From a virus: a stretch of DNA of 48,487 nt. Positions 46,848 to 48,487 of the stretch are shown here, piece after piece. The notes beneath the pieces are model-generated. The model was not told where the DNA came from. It saw only the letters and a program-made list of their open reading frames with translations, and ran no database searches. The stretch covers positions 1-48,487 of IMG/VR virus record IMGVR_UViG_3300037827_000159; one strand, 5' to 3'. The position numbers and the translations under genes were made by a program. The stretch's first letter is position 1. The number at the start of each line of letters is the position of its first letter.

Positions 46848-47329
46848 AACCCTCTGAGCCTAGGCTGATGATAGCGGCTCCCTTTCCCCCGAATGAAGAT
46901 GCCCTGACGCTTGCCGTGAACGCCTATGACGAGGCGACCAAGAGGTTCGACGCGCTCAGTACCGACACGGAACCGCAGCCGGCAGATGAAGTGATGGCTG
47001 ACCCTGTAGAGCAGAACACGCTGGTTGCAGCTAAAGCCGAGCACGACGAATATCACGTCGTCTACTTCGAGGACTGTGTTTGGTGCCGGTCGTGGGCTCT
47101 CGATAAAATACGCAAGACAATCACAGAAAGCGAGAAAGAAATGAAGGATTCAAATAAGATATTGAAAGAGGCCGAGATAACCGGCGGTAACGAGGAACTC
47201 TTCATCGCCGAGTACGACCGATTCTTCGAGTGGCTTACCGAGGGCGACCCACACACCTACGAACAACGTGATGTAGAATCGGCTTTCAAGGCTGGCTGGA
47301 GGGCTGGTAGGGGCGAAGAAGGATGGTAG
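46844..47329 (+). CDS. Hypothetical acidic protein
   Basis: 161 residues. It begins KPSEPRLMIAAPFPPNEDAL, which includes a degenerate copy of the dispersed repeat. CVWCRSWALDKI is a CxxC turn. The C-terminus EQRDVESAFKAGWRAGRGEE matches the xxAFxAGWxAG ending common in phage proteins of the accessory region. Exact role unknown. Confidence 0.6.
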   Translation: MKPSEPRLMIAAPFPPNEDALTLAVNAYDEATKRFDALSTDTEPQPADEVMADPVEQNTLVAAKAEHDEYHVVYFEDCVWCRSWALDKIRKTITESEKEMKDSNKILKEAEITGGNEELFIAEYDRFFEWLTEGDPHTYEQRDVESAFKAGWRAGRGEEGW

Positions 47330-47646
47330 CGCCTAGCCCGACGATAGCGGCTCCTTCGTGCGATGAGTGTGGCGGCACGACCAAGGTACTGACACTTTGC
47401 CAAAAATGCTGGTTCGATGCCGACCAGGAAAACATTCGCGCAGACAACGCGTACATCGCGACGATAGCGGCTCCTTCGCCCTCGCATGAAGTAACACCGG
47501 AAATGCTTGTGGCGTTTTGGGAAGTATGGAAGGCCGAGCAAGATATTTTCGGCCAGCCGGATGACGCCAAACTTTTGGCAATCGCAGATGGACTCGAAGC
47601 CGCCCTGAAAGCACGTAAGCCAGCAGATGACGGTGCAGGCCAATGA
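47323..47646 (+). CDS. Small protein with CxxC pairs, repeat-derived segments
   Basis: 107 residues. SPTIAAPSCDECGG and LTLCQKCWFDADQE form a four-Cys motif. TIAAPSPSHEVTPEMLVAFW includes a second repeat copy. The last part is helical (DAKLLAIADGLEAALKARKP). Overlaps both neighbours. Confidence 0.6.
   Translation: MVAPSPTIAAPSCDECGGTTKVLTLCQKCWFDADQENIRADNAYIATIAAPSPSHEVTPEMLVAFWEVWKAEQDIFGQPDDAKLLAIADGLEAALKARKPADDGAGQ
47329..47358 (+). repeat. Dispersed repeat copy 5
   Basis: GCGCCTAGCCCGACGATAGC then GGCTCCTTCG. It lies at the start of a Cys-rich gene. Confidence 0.65.
47459..47478 (+). repeat. Dispersed repeat copy 6
   Basis: CGACGATAGCGGCTCCTTCG, sharing its right arm with copy 5 in the same gene. 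Confidence 0.65.
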
Positions 47647-48338
47647 CTGATGACACCAAGGCGCTCGTAGCGAGGCTACGCAATAGCCACGGGCAGATTG
47701 TACATGCGTTCTCCAGTAAGGACGGCAAACTCTATTGCGACTGCGCGATATGTGACGCCGCTGACCTCATCGAGCGCCAAGGCATGGCTTTGAGAGCGGT
47801 GGCTGAGTTGTGCGAAAAGCCCGACCACTATGGCGAAGGCATCGCATACGGACACGTTTTCGTTGACGCCTGCAAAATCATGGCAGCCAATCCCAAGAGC
47901 CCCGCGAGCCTTGCTGACGACTTGGACGAGTTTGCGCTCGACATGGAACGCACCATCCTCGATCACCGCCTGCGTTTCGCCGACTACATCGAAGGCGACC
48001 GAAGCGTGGCGATCGTGGAGTACCAACTCAACAAGCGCAACCTCGGCGAGGAGTCGCGCCTTCTTCGAGCAGCAGCCGCCGCGCTTCGAGCCCCGACGAT
48101 AGCGCACTTCGAATTTACCGACGCCTACGCGTTGACGCTGTTCCCCTCCTCAAAGCCGGGCTACGAAACGCTCTCCATCTACGAAGGCGAAACGGCCCTG
48201 AAGATTCGACTGACACCCGAAGCGAAAGACGCGCTCGCCGCGACAATCGCACCCGTGTTCGAGTGCATTTGCGCGACGTGTGAGGACCAACGCAACGAGG
48301 TTGACAGATTCAAACGTGAGGCTTCGGGGAATGGCTAA
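47643..48338 (+). CDS. Repeat-family fusion protein
   Basis: 231 residues. N-terminal module (TKALVARLRNSHGQIVHAFS, CDCAICDAADLIERQGMALR) resembles Ea22-like phage proteins. An internal module starts at an ATG at 47880 (MAANPKSPASLADDLDEF) and ends AAALRAPTIAHFEF, matching repeat-family proteins 1 and 2. A beta-like C-terminal part follows with CICATCEDQ. It looks like a fusion made by recombination between family copies. Confidence 0.65.
   Translation: MTDDTKALVARLRNSHGQIVHAFSSKDGKLYCDCAICDAADLIERQGMALRAVAELCEKPDHYGEGIAYGHVFVDACKIMAANPKSPASLADDLDEFALDMERTILDHRLRFADYIEGDRSVAIVEYQLNKRNLGEESRLLRAAAAALRAPTIAHFEFTDAYALTLFPSSKPGYETLSIYEGETALKIRLTPEAKDALAATIAPVFECICATCEDQRNEVDRFKREASGNG
48078..48104 (+). 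repeat. Dispersed repeat copy 7
   Basis: Identical to copy 1 over its left arm and core. Encodes ALRAPTIA in the fusion protein. Confidence 0.7.
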
Positions 48339-48487
48339 CGATCCAATACGACTAACCCCACGGCAAGTAGCCGACGAAATAAAGCGCCAGCTTACGAGCG
48401 GCCACAATGCTGGGCGGTCTATCACGCAAGCGTTGGCGTTTGAAGCCCTCGACACCATCGAGCGGTTGTCATCGCAAGCCCCGCTAC
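48331..48487 (+). CDS. N-terminal part of the gene that crosses the cut
   Basis: The ATG at 48331 overlaps the previous stop by 8 bases (ATGGCTAA). The frame continues without a stop to the window end and on into position 128 of the left end, giving 105 residues in all. Confidence 0.75.
   Translation, partial: MANDPIRLTPRQVADEIKRQLTSGHNAGRSITQALAFEALDTIERLSSQAPL
48361..48487. repeat. Terminal direct repeat, right copy
   Basis: Exact second copy of the first 127 bases. A gene reads into this copy from its left side and continues in the left copy, as expected if the two ends are the same locus. Confidence 0.95.

Noticed and set aside
1-48487. CRISPR array, tRNA genes, integrase or immunity repressor
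   Set aside because: No regular spacer repeats, no cloverleaf with a T-arm sequence, no tyrosine or serine recombinase motif and no cI-like gene were found by reading. Only ribbon-helix-helix regulators are present.

Overview
The window is one complete, circularly assembled genome of a tailed bacteriophage. Bases 48361-48487 repeat bases 1-127 exactly, so the unique circle is about 48,360 bp, and one small gene runs across the arbitrary cut. The gene set (large terminase, portal, scaffold-like protein, HK97-fold capsid protein, tail adaptor and hub proteins, tail fibres, a giant ejection protein, and no tape-measure-like or sheath-like gene) points to a short-tailed (podovirus-like) phage. 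I see no integrase, no tRNA, no CRISPR array and no DNA polymerase. The host is bacterial (Shine-Dalgarno sites, sigma70-type promoters), but I cannot name it from the sequence.

Layout: genes diverge from a control region at about 36.24-36.72 kb. Leftward (minus strand, 36.2 down to 1.9 kb) lie the late genes. First comes a block of small proteins that includes two GroES-like co-chaperonins and a ribbon-helix-helix protein. Next are the packaging and head genes: terminase, portal, scaffold-like and capsid. Then come several structural genes, an L,D-transpeptidase-like enzyme, a tail adaptor and an HNH endonuclease. After these are a Sec-signal-bearing fibre-like protein, a holin-type lysis cluster, a LamG-like protein, a six-repeat protein, a tail fibre and the tail hub. 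Last are low-complexity virion proteins, a PurD-like ATP-grasp enzyme and a 1312-residue ejection protein with an M15-like peptidase domain and an LPD38-like region.

Rightward (plus strand, 36.7 kb through the cut to 1.93 kb) lie the early genes. They start with two small operons driven by near-identical promoter-leader units. A terminator and a promoter giving a probably leaderless ribbon-helix-helix gene follow. Then come a Cas4/RecB-like exonuclease and RecT-like annealing protein, an initiator-like gene carrying seven 11-bp iterons (probable origin), a DnaB-type helicase and an orphan C5-cytosine methyltransferase. The operon ends in a family of duplicated small genes linked by a dispersed DNA repeat, Cys-rich small proteins and a DUF1064-like nuclease. 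The two transcription units meet tail to tail with a 26-bp overlap of coding sequence.

Nearly all neighbouring genes overlap by 1, 4 or 8 bases (TAATG, ATGA, GTGA, ATGGCTGA), which implies pervasive translational coupling. Replication probably relies on the host polymerase, with phage initiator, helicase and recombination functions. The most unusual points are the pair of GroES-like genes, the ATP-grasp enzyme inside the ejection-protein operon, the transpeptidase-fold candidate lysis enzyme, the 17-residue tandem repeat protein, the twin leader modules and the dispersed repeat family.
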